Source of the DNA: Lachnoclostridium sp. Marseille-P6806
Lineage (GTDB): Bacteria; Bacillota; Clostridia; Lachnospirales; Lachnospiraceae
DNA: 64,000 nucleotides
Reading direction: 5' to 3'
Assembly: GCF_900625025.1 (NCBI RefSeq)
Contig: NZ_LR130575.1
Coordinates: 366,271-430,270, forward strand
Position numbers and translations under genes: made by a program. Under the pieces are notes generated by a model that saw only the letters and a program-made list of their open reading frames with translations, ran no database searches and had not been told where the DNA came from. This document shows positions 27,118 to 35,132 of this stretch, piece after piece; the first letter of the stretch is position 1; every line of letters starts with the position of its first letter.

Positions 27118-28437
27118 ATGAACATTCGTTTTTACAATGCAAGAATACTGACCATGCAGGAGGGACAGCCTGTCTTTTCCGGCGAGCTGTGGACCGCGGA
27201 GGACCGGATCCTCTATGTCGGAGATACGCCGCCTGCCGGGACACCCCGCGCGCAGGCGGGAGACAGGCCCGCTTGCTGGGACAGGGAGATCGACTGCCGC
27301 GGAAATCTTCTGATGCCGGGCTTCAAAAACGCGCATACGCACAGCGCCATGACCTTTCTCCGCTCCCATGCCGACGACATGCCGCTGGACCGCTGGCTGA
27401 ACGAGCAGGTTTTTCCCTTTGAGGCGAAGCTCACGCCGCAGGATATCGGCACGCTGACGAAGCTCGCCATCCTCGAATATCTGACCGGCGGCGTGACCGG
27501 AATCATGGAGATGTATCTTACGCCCGAGACCATCGCCGCGGCCTGTTCCGGCTGCGGTATGCGCGTTGTGCAGGTGGGGGGCTGCAACAATTTCAGCCAG
27601 TCTCCGGAGCTTCTGGAAAAATGGTATGAGGAGCTGAATCATGCCGATCCTCTCACCAGTTTCCAGCTCGGCTTCCACGCGGAATATACCTGTTCCCCGG
27701 ATCTGCTTGAAACGATCGCCGGGCTGGCGCATCGCTTCCGGGCGCCCGTCTTCACGCACTGCGAGGAGACCCTTGCCGAGACGCAGGGCTGCATGGAACG
27801 CTACGGAAAAACGCCGGTCGCTCTGCTTTCCGAATTAGGAATCTGGGATTTCGGGGGAGCGGGCTATCACCTCGTCCACACCAATGAGGAGGACCGGAGG
27901 ATTCTTAAAGAAAAGAACATCGGCGTCGTCACGAATCCCGCCTCCAACGCCAAGCTCGCGAGCGGCATCGCGCCGCTTTCCGAATACCTTACAGACGGAA
28001 TCCCGGTCGCAATCGGAACCGACGGACCGGCGAGCAATAACTGTCTTGACATGTTCCGCGAGATGTTCCTTGCCACCGCTCTGGCCAAGCTCCGGACCGG
28101 GGACGCCTCGGCGGTGCCGGCTCTCGAGGTTCTCCGAATGGCTACGGTGAACGGAGCGCATATCATGCGTCTTCCGGAGACCGACGTCCTTGCCGCGGGA
28201 AAGCTCGCCGACCTCATCCTGCTCGACCTGCAGCAGCCGAATATGCAGCCCGTCTGGGATATTCCGAACAATATCGTATATTCCGGGAGCAAAAGCAACG
28301 TCATGCTGACCATGATCGGCGGCGTGATCCGCTATGAGCTCTGCGGCGGAGAGCAGCGCTTCCATATCGGAGAGGAGCCTGCGGATATCTACCGCGAGGT
28401 TGAAGCGATACAGCGCAGGATCTTTATGGAGAAATAG
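27118..28437 (+). CDS. Amidohydrolase, MtaD/SsnA type (methylthioadenosine/adenosylhomocysteine deaminase-like)
   Basis: Metal-dependent deaminase of 439 aa. Metal ligands are visible in order: HTH in NAHTHSAMTF, His in GFHAEYTCS, HCEE, the later HLVHTNEED and the Asp of GTDGPASNN. These match the family that deaminates 5-methylthioadenosine, S-adenosylhomocysteine or guanine. Adjacency to a purine nucleoside phosphorylase favours a nucleoside substrate. The exact substrate cannot be read from sequence. The start ATG at 27118 follows GAAAGGGCAATTCGC. Confidence 0.85.
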   Translation: MNIRFYNARILTMQEGQPVFSGELWTAEDRILYVGDTPPAGTPRAQAGDRPACWDREIDCRGNLLMPGFKNAHTHSAMTFLRSHADDMPLDRWLNEQVFPFEAKLTPQDIGTLTKLAILEYLTGGVTGIMEMYLTPETIAAACSGCGMRVVQVGGCNNFSQSPELLEKWYEELNHADPLTSFQLGFHAEYTCSPDLLETIAGLAHRFRAPVFTHCEETLAETQGCMERYGKTPVALLSELGIWDFGGAGYHLVHTNEEDRRILKEKNIGVVTNPASNAKLASGIAPLSEYLTDGIPVAIGTDGPASNNCLDMFREMFLATALAKLRTGDASAVPALEVLRMATVNGAHIMRLPETDVLAAGKLADLILLDLQQPNMQPVWDIPNNIVYSGSKSNVMLTMIGGVIRYELCGGEQRFHIGEEPADIYREVEAIQRRIFMEK

Positions 28438-28442
28438 CCCTG

Positions 28443-28512
28443 ATCGCAGCCGCAAAACCGCCTGCGCGGATTTTGCGGCGCGTGCCTCGCTGAAAACGCT
28501 TCGGCATGGAGG
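28443..28512 (+). repeat. Intergenic repeat, short copy, carrying the RBS of the MutS-like gene
   Basis: It fills the 78-nt gap almost exactly. A strong hairpin (28449-28479, thirteen pairs with one bulged A and a CTGC loop) is followed by TGCC/GGCA pairing (28483-28506) and ends in GGCATGGAGG, the ribosome binding site for the ATG at 28516. It matches both ends of the longer copy at 26087-26242. Confidence 0.7.
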
Positions 28513-28515
28513 ATA

Positions 28516-30375
28516 ATGTCCTTGAATTCCAGCACACTTTACAGCAACCTCACGTTTTTTGCCTTTCTCTGCGCCGCCCTTGTCATTGCGGGAATCATCG
28601 GATACCGGGAAAAGCGGAGAGCGGAGACATCTCTCCTGCGCAGGCTCAGGGACGGTTACGGGAAGCCCCCGGGGCCGTCTCTTTCTCCGGAGGAAAACAG
28701 GGAACACATCCCCGGATATTACCGGCACCATCCGGAGGAGTGGCAGATCGATGACATTACATGGAACGATCTGGATATGGACCGCGTCTACCGTCGCATG
28801 AATTACTGCGGAAGCGCCGCCGGTGAGGAGTATCTCTACTGGCAGCTTCGCACCCCGGCCCTGAAGCCCGGCGATCCCCGGATCAGCTCCGAAAAGATGC
28901 GGCTCTGCGACAGAAATCCGGAGCAGCGTCTGCGCTATCAGAAGATCTTTTTTGCGCTGGGGCAGACCGGCAGGCATTCTCTGGCCGACTATCTTGAAAC
29001 GCTGGATGCACTCGGAAAAAGAAGCAACGCATTCCACTATCTGTGCGCCGCCGCCTTTGCCGCATCTCTCGTTCTGACGACCGTTGAGACAAGGACCGGT
29101 GTCGTCGCGCTGTTCTCTGTGATTGCGTTCAACATTCTCAGTTACTACCGCCAGAAGAATGAAAACGACACTTTTCTGATTCCGTTCCGCTATCTGCTCC
29201 GCCTCCTCCGCTGCATCGATCTGCTGCAGAAAGGACAGCCGCGCCCGGCGCGCCGCCGAAGGAACGGGTTCCGCGGTAAGAAGAACGATGCCGGAAGCGC
29301 CATGGGAGACGATGCCGGAAGCACTTTCGAAAGTGGGATCATCAGCGATAAAAAAGAAGAGGATCCCTTTCCAGATGAAACACAGGAGCTGGCCGCACTG
29401 GCAAAGAACCTCAGCCGTTTCCGCCGGGGGGCGGAGCTCCTGATGACCGCCGGCGGAGGCGGCAACCCTCTTGATATTATCCTCGATTATATTCGTATCA
29501 TCCTGCACCTTGATCTCATCAAATTCAACAGTATGCTCGCGGAGATCCGTGCGCACCGGGAGGAAATCGACCGTATTCTCACGCTGATCGGCGGAATGGA
29601 CGCGACCATCGCCGCCGCCTGCTTTCGCGCCTCCCTCCCCCTCGCTTCCGAACCGGAGCTTTGGTCTGCGGAGACGGCAGGGGAAAAAGAGAGCGGGAAA
29701 AACGGCAGAGCGGAGCGGTTTTTCGCTGACCGTCTGTATCATCCGCTCGTTTCCGGCGCCGTTCCCAATTCCATTCAGACGGCCGCCCATGTGCTGATCA
29801 CCGGCTCCAACGCCTCCGGAAAGTCCACCTTTCTGAAAGCCACTGCACTGTGCGCCCTCCTTTCCCAGACCGTCTCCATCGCACCGGCCGACTGCTATCG
29901 GGCGCCCTTTTACCGCCTGTATTCCTCGATGGCGCTCCGGGACAATCTGCAGGGCGGGGAGAGCTATTTCATCGTAGAAATACGCTCACTCAAGCGGATT
30001 CTTGACGCCGCGGAAAAGAAGAACACGGCGCCCGTGCTGTGCTTTGTCGACGAGGTGCTGCGTGGCACGAATACCGTCGAGCGGATCGCCGCCTCCTCGG
30101 AGATCCTCGCCAGCTTTCCGGAGCGTGGAATTACCTGCTTTGCCGCGACGCACGACATCGAGCTCACGGGACTTCTGGCAGAGTGCTACGACAATTATCA
30201 TTTCACCGAGACGATGGAGAACGGCGACGTCCGCTTTGACTACCGCCTGCTGGCGGGCAGAGCGGCCTCGCGCAACGCGATCCGGTTGCTGGAGGCCATC
30301 GGCTACGACAGCGCCCTGATCCGGCGGGCGGAGGAGCGGGCCGGGCATTTCATCGAGACAGGAGAGTGGCAATGA
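28516..30375 (+). CDS. Membrane-anchored MutS-like ATPase
   Basis: A 619-aa protein with hydrophobic segments at about residues 12-30 and in 170-208, then a charged linker (about 240-290), and a C-terminal MutS ATPase domain with Walker [10 protein letters not shown] (430-438), the [11 protein letters not shown]alker B and AATHDIEL. The mismatch-binding domain I of MutS is absent, and the true mutS lies at 41 kb. Related membrane-linked MutS homologues are known in Firmicutes without a settled function. ATG follows GGAGGATA supplied by a repeat. rnhA starts 19 nt downstream. Confidence 0.85.
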   Translation: MSLNSSTLYSNLTFFAFLCAALVIAGIIGYREKRRAETSLLRRLRDGYGKPPGPSLSPEENREHIPGYYRHHPEEWQIDDITWNDLDMDRVYRRMNYCGSAAGEEYLYWQLRTPALKPGDPRISSEKMRLCDRNPEQRLRYQKIFFALGQTGRHSLADYLETLDALGKRSNAFHYLCAAAFAASLVLTTVETRTGVVALFSVIAFNILSYYRQKNENDTFLIPFRYLLRLLRCIDLLQKGQPRPARRRRNGFRGKKNDAGSAMGDDAGSTFESGIISDKKEEDPFPDETQELAALAKNLSRFRRGAELLMTAGGGGNPLDIILDYIRIILHLDLIKFNSMLAEIRAHREEIDRILTLIGGMDATIAAACFRASLPLASEPELWSAETAGEKESGKNGRAERFFADRLYHPLVSGAVPNSIQTAAHVLITGSNASGKSTFLKATALCALLSQTVSIAPADCYRAPFYRLYSSMALRDNLQGGESYFIVEIRSLKRILDAAEKKNTAPVLCFVDEVLRGTNTVERIAASSEILASFPERGITCFAATHDIELTGLLAECYDNYHFTETMENGDVRFDYRLLAGRAASRNAIRLLEAIGYDSALIRRAEERAGHFIETGEWQ

Positions 30376-30394
30376 CCATAACGGGAGAAGCACA

Positions 30395-30865
30395 ATGAGC
30401 AAGGTGACGATCTACACCGACGGTGCGGCGCGGGGAAATCCCGACGGGCCGGGCGGCTACGGGACCATTCTGCAATTCGTCGACTCCGCCGGGGTTCTTC
30501 ATGAAAAGGAATTTTCGCAGGGCTTTGAGAAGACCTCAAACAACCGCATGGAGCTTCTCGCCGCCATTGTGGGACTGGAAGCCCTGAACCGCCCCTGCGA
30601 GGTCGAGCTGTATTCCGATTCCCGCTATCTCATCGATGCGCACAACCAGCGCTGGCTCGCCAACTGGCAGAAAAATGGCTGGAAGACGGCCGGAAAGGCG
30701 CCGGTTCGGAATCAGGACCTCTGGGAGAGGCTCCTGCGTGCCGAGGAGGGACACCGCATCTGCTGGCACTGGGTAAAGGGACACAACGGGCATCCGGAAA
30801 ACGAGCGCTGCGATAAGCTCGCCACGGACGCCGCAGACGCCTTTTCCGCAGGGAAACAGGAATAG
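30395..30865 (+). CDS. rnhA: Ribonuclease HI
   Basis: Cleaves RNA in RNA-DNA hybrids. All four acidic active-site positions are seen: [14 protein letters not shown] (D9), [19 protein letters not shown] and NERCDKLAT, plus the conserved His of [13 protein letters not shown]. Length 156 aa is typical of the bacterial type HI enzyme. GGGAGAAGCACA precedes the ATG. dut follows after 71 nt. Confidence 0.96.
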   Translation: MSKVTIYTDGAARGNPDGPGGYGTILQFVDSAGVLHEKEFSQGFEKTSNNRMELLAAIVGLEALNRPCEVELYSDSRYLIDAHNQRWLANWQKNGWKTAGKAPVRNQDLWERLLRAEEGHRICWHWVKGHNGHPENERCDKLATDAADAFSAGKQE

Positions 30866-30936
30866 CGAAAAATAAAACAGAAAAAAGCCAGAATATGGAA
30901 ACAATAATATAAAGCAGAAATTAAGGATAGATATCA

Positions 30937-31374
30937 ATGAAAATCAAAGTGAAAAGAACAAGTGAAACCGCCGTTCTCCCGACGCACGGGAGCAGCGCGG
31001 CGGCGGGCTACGACCTGCATGCCGATGTGGCGGAGCCGGTGCGGATCGGCCCCGGAGAGACAAAACTGATCGACACCGGCCTCCGCTTCGAACTGCCGGA
31101 GGGGTATTTCGCGGGAATTTTTGCCCGGAGCGGGCTGGCCAGTCGGGAGGGACTCCGTCCCGCCAACTGCGTCGGCGTCTGCGACAGCGATTACCGTGGC
31201 AACTATATGGTTTCTCTCCACAACGACAGCTCCGAGCCCCGTGTGATCACAGCGGGGGAAAAGATCGCGCAGATGATCGTGATGGCCTATCTTCCTCTCG
31301 AATTTGAGGAGACGGCGGCGCTTTCGGAAACCGCACGCGGCGAGGGAGGCTTCGGCTCGACCGGCAGGCAGTAA
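30937..31374 (+). CDS. dut: dUTP diphosphatase
   Basis: Trimeric dUTPase that hydrolyses dUTP to dUMP and pyrophosphate. Motif 1 (SSAAAGYDLHADV), motif 2 (ARSGLASREG), motif 3 (GVCDSDYRGNYMVSLHN), motif 4 (GEKIAQMIV) and the C-terminal motif 5 (RGEGGFGSTG) are complete. Length 145 aa is normal. AAGGATAGATATCA before the ATG is a weak ribosome binding site. Confidence 0.96.
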   Translation: MKIKVKRTSETAVLPTHGSSAAAGYDLHADVAEPVRIGPGETKLIDTGLRFELPEGYFAGIFARSGLASREGLRPANCVGVCDSDYRGNYMVSLHNDSSEPRVITAGEKIAQMIVMAYLPLEFEETAALSETARGEGGFGSTGRQ

Positions 31375-31515
31375 ACAGCTGTGAAATCGAACGATGAAAT
31401 CGGAACGCGGACGGCTTGCGAAGCGGACGGCAGGCCGCTATACTGAAAAACAGTGCGCCCGCACCGGCAGCCTGCCGCATGCGCACAGCGCACAGAATGC
31501 CGCCATGGAGGAATC

Positions 31516-32982
31516 ATGAAAATCAGAACAAGATATGCGCCCAGTCCCACGGGACGTATGCACGTGGGAAACCTGAGAACCGCTCTCTATGCCTATCTCA
31601 TCGCCAAGCATGAGGGCGGAGATTACATTCTCCGCATCGAGGACACCGATCAGGAGCGCTTTTTTGAGGGAGCGATCGACATTATTTATCACACGCTGTC
31701 GGAGACCGGACTTTCCTATGACGAGGGCCCGGACCGCGACGGCGGCGTCGGCCCCTATGTCCAGAGCGTCCGCCAGAAGCAGGGCATCTATCTGCGCTAT
31801 GCCAAAGAGCTTGTTGACAGGGGCGAGGCCTATTACTGCTTCTGCACGCCCGAGCGTCTCCGGACGCTGACGCAAGTCGTGGACGGCAAGGAAATCTCTG
31901 TCTATGACAAGCACTGCCTCTCCCTCACCAAAAAAGAGGTTCAGGCAAAGCTGGAGGCAGGGTTTCCCTATGTGATCCGTCAGAACAACCCCCGCACGGG
32001 AACCACCTCATTCCACGACGAGCTTTACGGAGATGTCACCTTTGACAACAGCGAGCTGGACGACATGATCCTCATCAAGTCCGACGGCTTCCCGACCTAT
32101 AATTTTGCCAACGTGGTCGACGACCATCTCATGGGCATCACGCATGTCGTCCGGGGCAATGAATATCTGTCCTCCTCGCCGAAATACAACCGTCTGTACG
32201 AAGCGTTCGGCTGGGAAATTCCGAAGTATATCCACTGTCCTCTGATCACCGACGAGGAACATCACAAGCTCAGCAAACGGAGCGGGCACTCCTCCTACGA
32301 AGATCTGATCGAGCAGGGCTTTCTTCCCGAGGCTGTCGTGAACTTTGTGGCTCTTCTCGGCTGGTCGCCGGACGGAGAGCGGGAGCTTTTTTCTCTCGAA
32401 GATCTCGTGCGCGAATTTGATTACCGCCGTATCGGCAAATCACCGGCGGTCTTCGATTACACAAAGCTCCGTTGGATGAACGGAGAGTACATCAGGGCGA
32501 TGGACGGGGACGCGTTTTTTGAAAAAGCCCTCCCGTACCTGAAAGAGGCGATTCACCGGGATCTGGATCTGCGCCGGATCGCCGGCATGGTACAGTCGAG
32601 GATCGAGGTGTTCCCGGACATTCCGGACATGGTCCGCTTCTTCGACGAGCTGCCGGAATACGACATCGCCATGTATACCCACAAAAAAATGAAAACCGAC
32701 GCCGCCGGCTCCCTCTCGATTCTGGAGGAGCTGCTTCCGCTGTTTGAGAAACAGGAGGATTACAGCAACGACGCTCTCTACGGGCTGCTGACGCGCTATA
32801 TCGAGGAAAAGGGCTGCAAAAACGGATATGTGCTCTGGCCGGTCCGCACGGCTGTCTCCGGCAGACAGACCACCCCTGCGGGAGCGACGGAGATCATGGA
32901 GATCCTCGGAAAAGAAGAGGCTTTGAAACGGCTTCGCACGGGGATTGAAAAGCTGAAAAAGGGGTTCTCGCCGTCCGCATGA
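31516..32982 (+). CDS. gltX: Glutamyl-tRNA synthetase
   Basis: Charges tRNA-Glu (and possibly tRNA-Gln if GatCAB is used). The class I signature is TGRMHVGNLRTALY and the KMSKS equivalent is KLSKR (K251). The ATG at 31516 (MKIRTRYAPSPTG) follows ATGGAGGAATC and matches the family start; an upstream ATG adds 21 unrelated residues. Length 488 aa is normal. The stop overlaps the start of the helicase gene by 4 nt (ATGA). Confidence 0.97.
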   Translation: MKIRTRYAPSPTGRMHVGNLRTALYAYLIAKHEGGDYILRIEDTDQERFFEGAIDIIYHTLSETGLSYDEGPDRDGGVGPYVQSVRQKQGIYLRYAKELVDRGEAYYCFCTPERLRTLTQVVDGKEISVYDKHCLSLTKKEVQAKLEAGFPYVIRQNNPRTGTTSFHDELYGDVTFDNSELDDMILIKSDGFPTYNFANVVDDHLMGITHVVRGNEYLSSSPKYNRLYEAFGWEIPKYIHCPLITDEEHHKLSKRSGHSSYEDLIEQGFLPEAVVNFVALLGWSPDGERELFSLEDLVREFDYRRIGKSPAVFDYTKLRWMNGEYIRAMDGDAFFEKALPYLKEAIHRDLDLRRIAGMVQSRIEVFPDIPDMVRFFDELPEYDIAMYTHKKMKTDAAGSLSILEELLPLFEKQEDYSNDALYGLLTRYIEEKGCKNGYVLWPVRTAVSGRQTTPAGATEIMEILGKEEALKRLRTGIEKLKKGFSPSA

Positions 32983-35024
32983 CACAGCGCGGCAATCCCG
33001 CACAGCGGGAGGCCATTGCCCATGCCGCGGGGCCCTGCCAGATTCTGGCGGGTCCCGGAAGCGGCAAAACCTTTGTTCTTACAGAGCACATCCGTTATCT
33101 CATTCTGCAGCTTCATGCAGCTCCCTCCTCGATTCTGGTTCTTACCTTTTCCCGCGCCGCCGCTCTGGAAATGAAACGGCGCTTTCAGGCTCTCTGCGGC
33201 GCTTTTCCCGATTCTTCTCTTTCCTCTGCCGCCGCATCCGTCGTTTTCGGAACCTTTCACTCTGTCTTTTTTCATATTCTGCGGCAGTCGCTTCCTCACC
33301 CGCCCTCTGTGCTTGGCGCCGCCGAAAGGCAGGCCCTTATCCTGCACCTCATCCGCTGTCATGTTCCCCGTTGTCCGGAGGAGGAGCTTCCGCATCTTCT
33401 GGAGCTCTGTCTTCCGATGATCGCCCGGATAAAAGCCCGCCCGGATGTTTATTCCGGAAGTGATGCACTTCCAAACGATGAGACCTTTCAGAACTTCCTC
33501 GACGCTTTTCCGGGGCCGGAATGCTTTCTCAGGATATACCGTGACTACTGCCGCTTTCTCGAGGAAAATCACAAGACTGATTTTGAGGGCATGATTCTCG
33601 GCTGCCTCCGCCTGTTCCAGCAGGACCCGGAACTGCTTTCCCGGTGGAGAAATCGCTTTCGCTGGATTCTTGTCGACGAGTTTCAGGATATCGATCCCCC
33701 GCAGTACGAGCTGCTCCGCCTCCTCTCCGGATCGGAAAATCCCGGTCTTTTTGTCGTGGGAGACGACGATCAGGCGATTTACGGTTTCCGCGGAGCGGAT
33801 TCCTCGGTCATGCGGCGAATGACAGAGGATTATCCTCTGACAAGACGGATTTTTCTTGATGTCAATTACCGCTGCAGTGAATCCATCGTCCGTTTTTCCC
33901 AGCTCCTCATACAGGAAAACCGCCTCCGCGTGCCGAAACGGATGCAGGCAGGGGGACAGGGCGGCGCGCCGGTTCTCATCCTGCCGTTTTCTGATGCCGG
34001 AGCGGAATATGCCTTTCTCTGCGGCACCCTGCAGGCGCTTACTCCCGAAGCGCTGGCGCAGACCGCCGTCATCTGCCGGAGCCGTGCGCAGACGGCCTCG
34101 CTGAAAAGAGTGCTGTGCCGTCGCGGACTATCTGCGGGGGACAGTGCGGAAGCCCCGGATCCTCTCCGCCGATCCGTTTTTCTGGATATCCTCAGCTACC
34201 TGCGGCTCGCACAGTGTCTGTCCTGCGGGCGTCCGCTTTCCTGCGCCGATTTTTTCCGCGTCATGAACCGGCCACAGCGCTTTCTTTCAAGACGCGCCGT
34301 CGCAGGAGACGCATCTCACGGGGAAGCGGCGTTCCGCATCGGAGAGGTGTTCTGCATGGAAGAGCTGAAGCGATTTTACCGAGGACAGCCGCCCATGCTG
34401 CGCAGCATCCGAACTCTGGAGCAGGATCTTTCCTGCCTTGCATTGCTTCGCCCGGCGCTTGCCGTCCGCTATCTGCGGCACGCAGTCGGCTATGAGGCGG
34501 CCGCGGCAGACTGCAGCACACGTTCTCCGGAGGCGTATACGACGCCTCCCGGCAAAGAGGCGGCGCCGGGAAGAGGCCCGGCCGCGGAGCTCTCCGGACA
34601 GAGGCGGGAGAGGGTCCACGCGGCGTTGGATGAAGCGGAACGCTGCGTTTCAAGGGCAGAAACGGCAGAGGAGGCCGCGGCAGCGCTTTCTGCCCTTATC
34701 GCGGCAGCTTCCCCGAATGAAACAGTGAGAAAGGAACCGCCGCCCTGCCGCGCCCTCGGCCCGCAGGTGATCACTATGCACGCCTCCAAGGGACTTGAAT
34801 TTGACCGCGTATTTCTTCCGGATTTGAATGAGGGTATTCTCCCGGGACGGCAGATCCGAAGCGAAGAGGGGATGGAAGAGGAGAGGAGGCTCCTCTACGT
34901 TGCCATGACGAGGGCAAAGCGGGAGCTTACACTGCTCTACCTGTCCGGAACGCCCGAAAATCCCCGGAGACCATCCCGTTTTCTGCGCGTTCTGGGCGTT
35001 GAAGATCCCATGGAAAAAAGCTGA
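32979..35024 (+). CDS. UvrD/PcrA-type DNA helicase
   Basis: Superfamily 1 ATP-dependent 3'-5' helicase, 681 aa. Motifs seen in order: Q-like region NPAQREAI, Walker A AGPGSGKTFV (25-31), VLTFSRAAALEMKRR, Walker B LVDEFQDID (D233), QAIYGFRGA, NYRCSES, and near the end ITMHASKGLEFDRVFLP and YVAMTRAKREL. Region about 380-580 is poorly conserved and Ala/Arg/Glu-rich. It is shorter than typical PcrA (about 720-740 aa) and is translationally coupled to gltX. Whether it is the main PcrA of the cell is unknown. Confidence 0.92.
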   Translation: MTQRGNPAQREAIAHAAGPCQILAGPGSGKTFVLTEHIRYLILQLHAAPSSILVLTFSRAAALEMKRRFQALCGAFPDSSLSSAAASVVFGTFHSVFFHILRQSLPHPPSVLGAAERQALILHLIRCHVPRCPEEELPHLLELCLPMIARIKARPDVYSGSDALPNDETFQNFLDAFPGPECFLRIYRDYCRFLEENHKTDFEGMILGCLRLFQQDPELLSRWRNRFRWILVDEFQDIDPPQYELLRLLSGSENPGLFVVGDDDQAIYGFRGADSSVMRRMTEDYPLTRRIFLDVNYRCSESIVRFSQLLIQENRLRVPKRMQAGGQGGAPVLILPFSDAGAEYAFLCGTLQALTPEALAQTAVICRSRAQTASLKRVLCRRGLSAGDSAEAPDPLRRSVFLDILSYLRLAQCLSCGRPLSCADFFRVMNRPQRFLSRRAVAGDASHGEAAFRIGEVFCMEELKRFYRGQPPMLRSIRTLEQDLSCLALLRPALAVRYLRHAVGYEAAAADCSTRSPEAYTTPPGKEAAPGRGPAAELSGQRRERVHAALDEAERCVSRAETAEEAAAALSALIAAASPNETVRKEPPPCRALGPQVITMHASKGLEFDRVFLPDLNEGILPGRQIRSEEGMEEERRLLYVAMTRAKRELTLLYLSGTPENPRRPSRFLRVLGVEDPMEKS

Positions 35025-35132
35025 AATCTTTAGTTATTTATGATAAACTATATTCGCTTTTTTACAGTGGTGTCTGCCGGCAGCTCCGGCGGCACATCTC
35101 TCCATCTCATGCGACACACACGGGGCCGTCCG

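Noticed and set aside
29270..29330. Short repeat of GATGCCGGAAGC inside the MutS-like gene.
   Set aside because: Two copies in a low-complexity linker of a coding frame; not a CRISPR or regulatory repeat.
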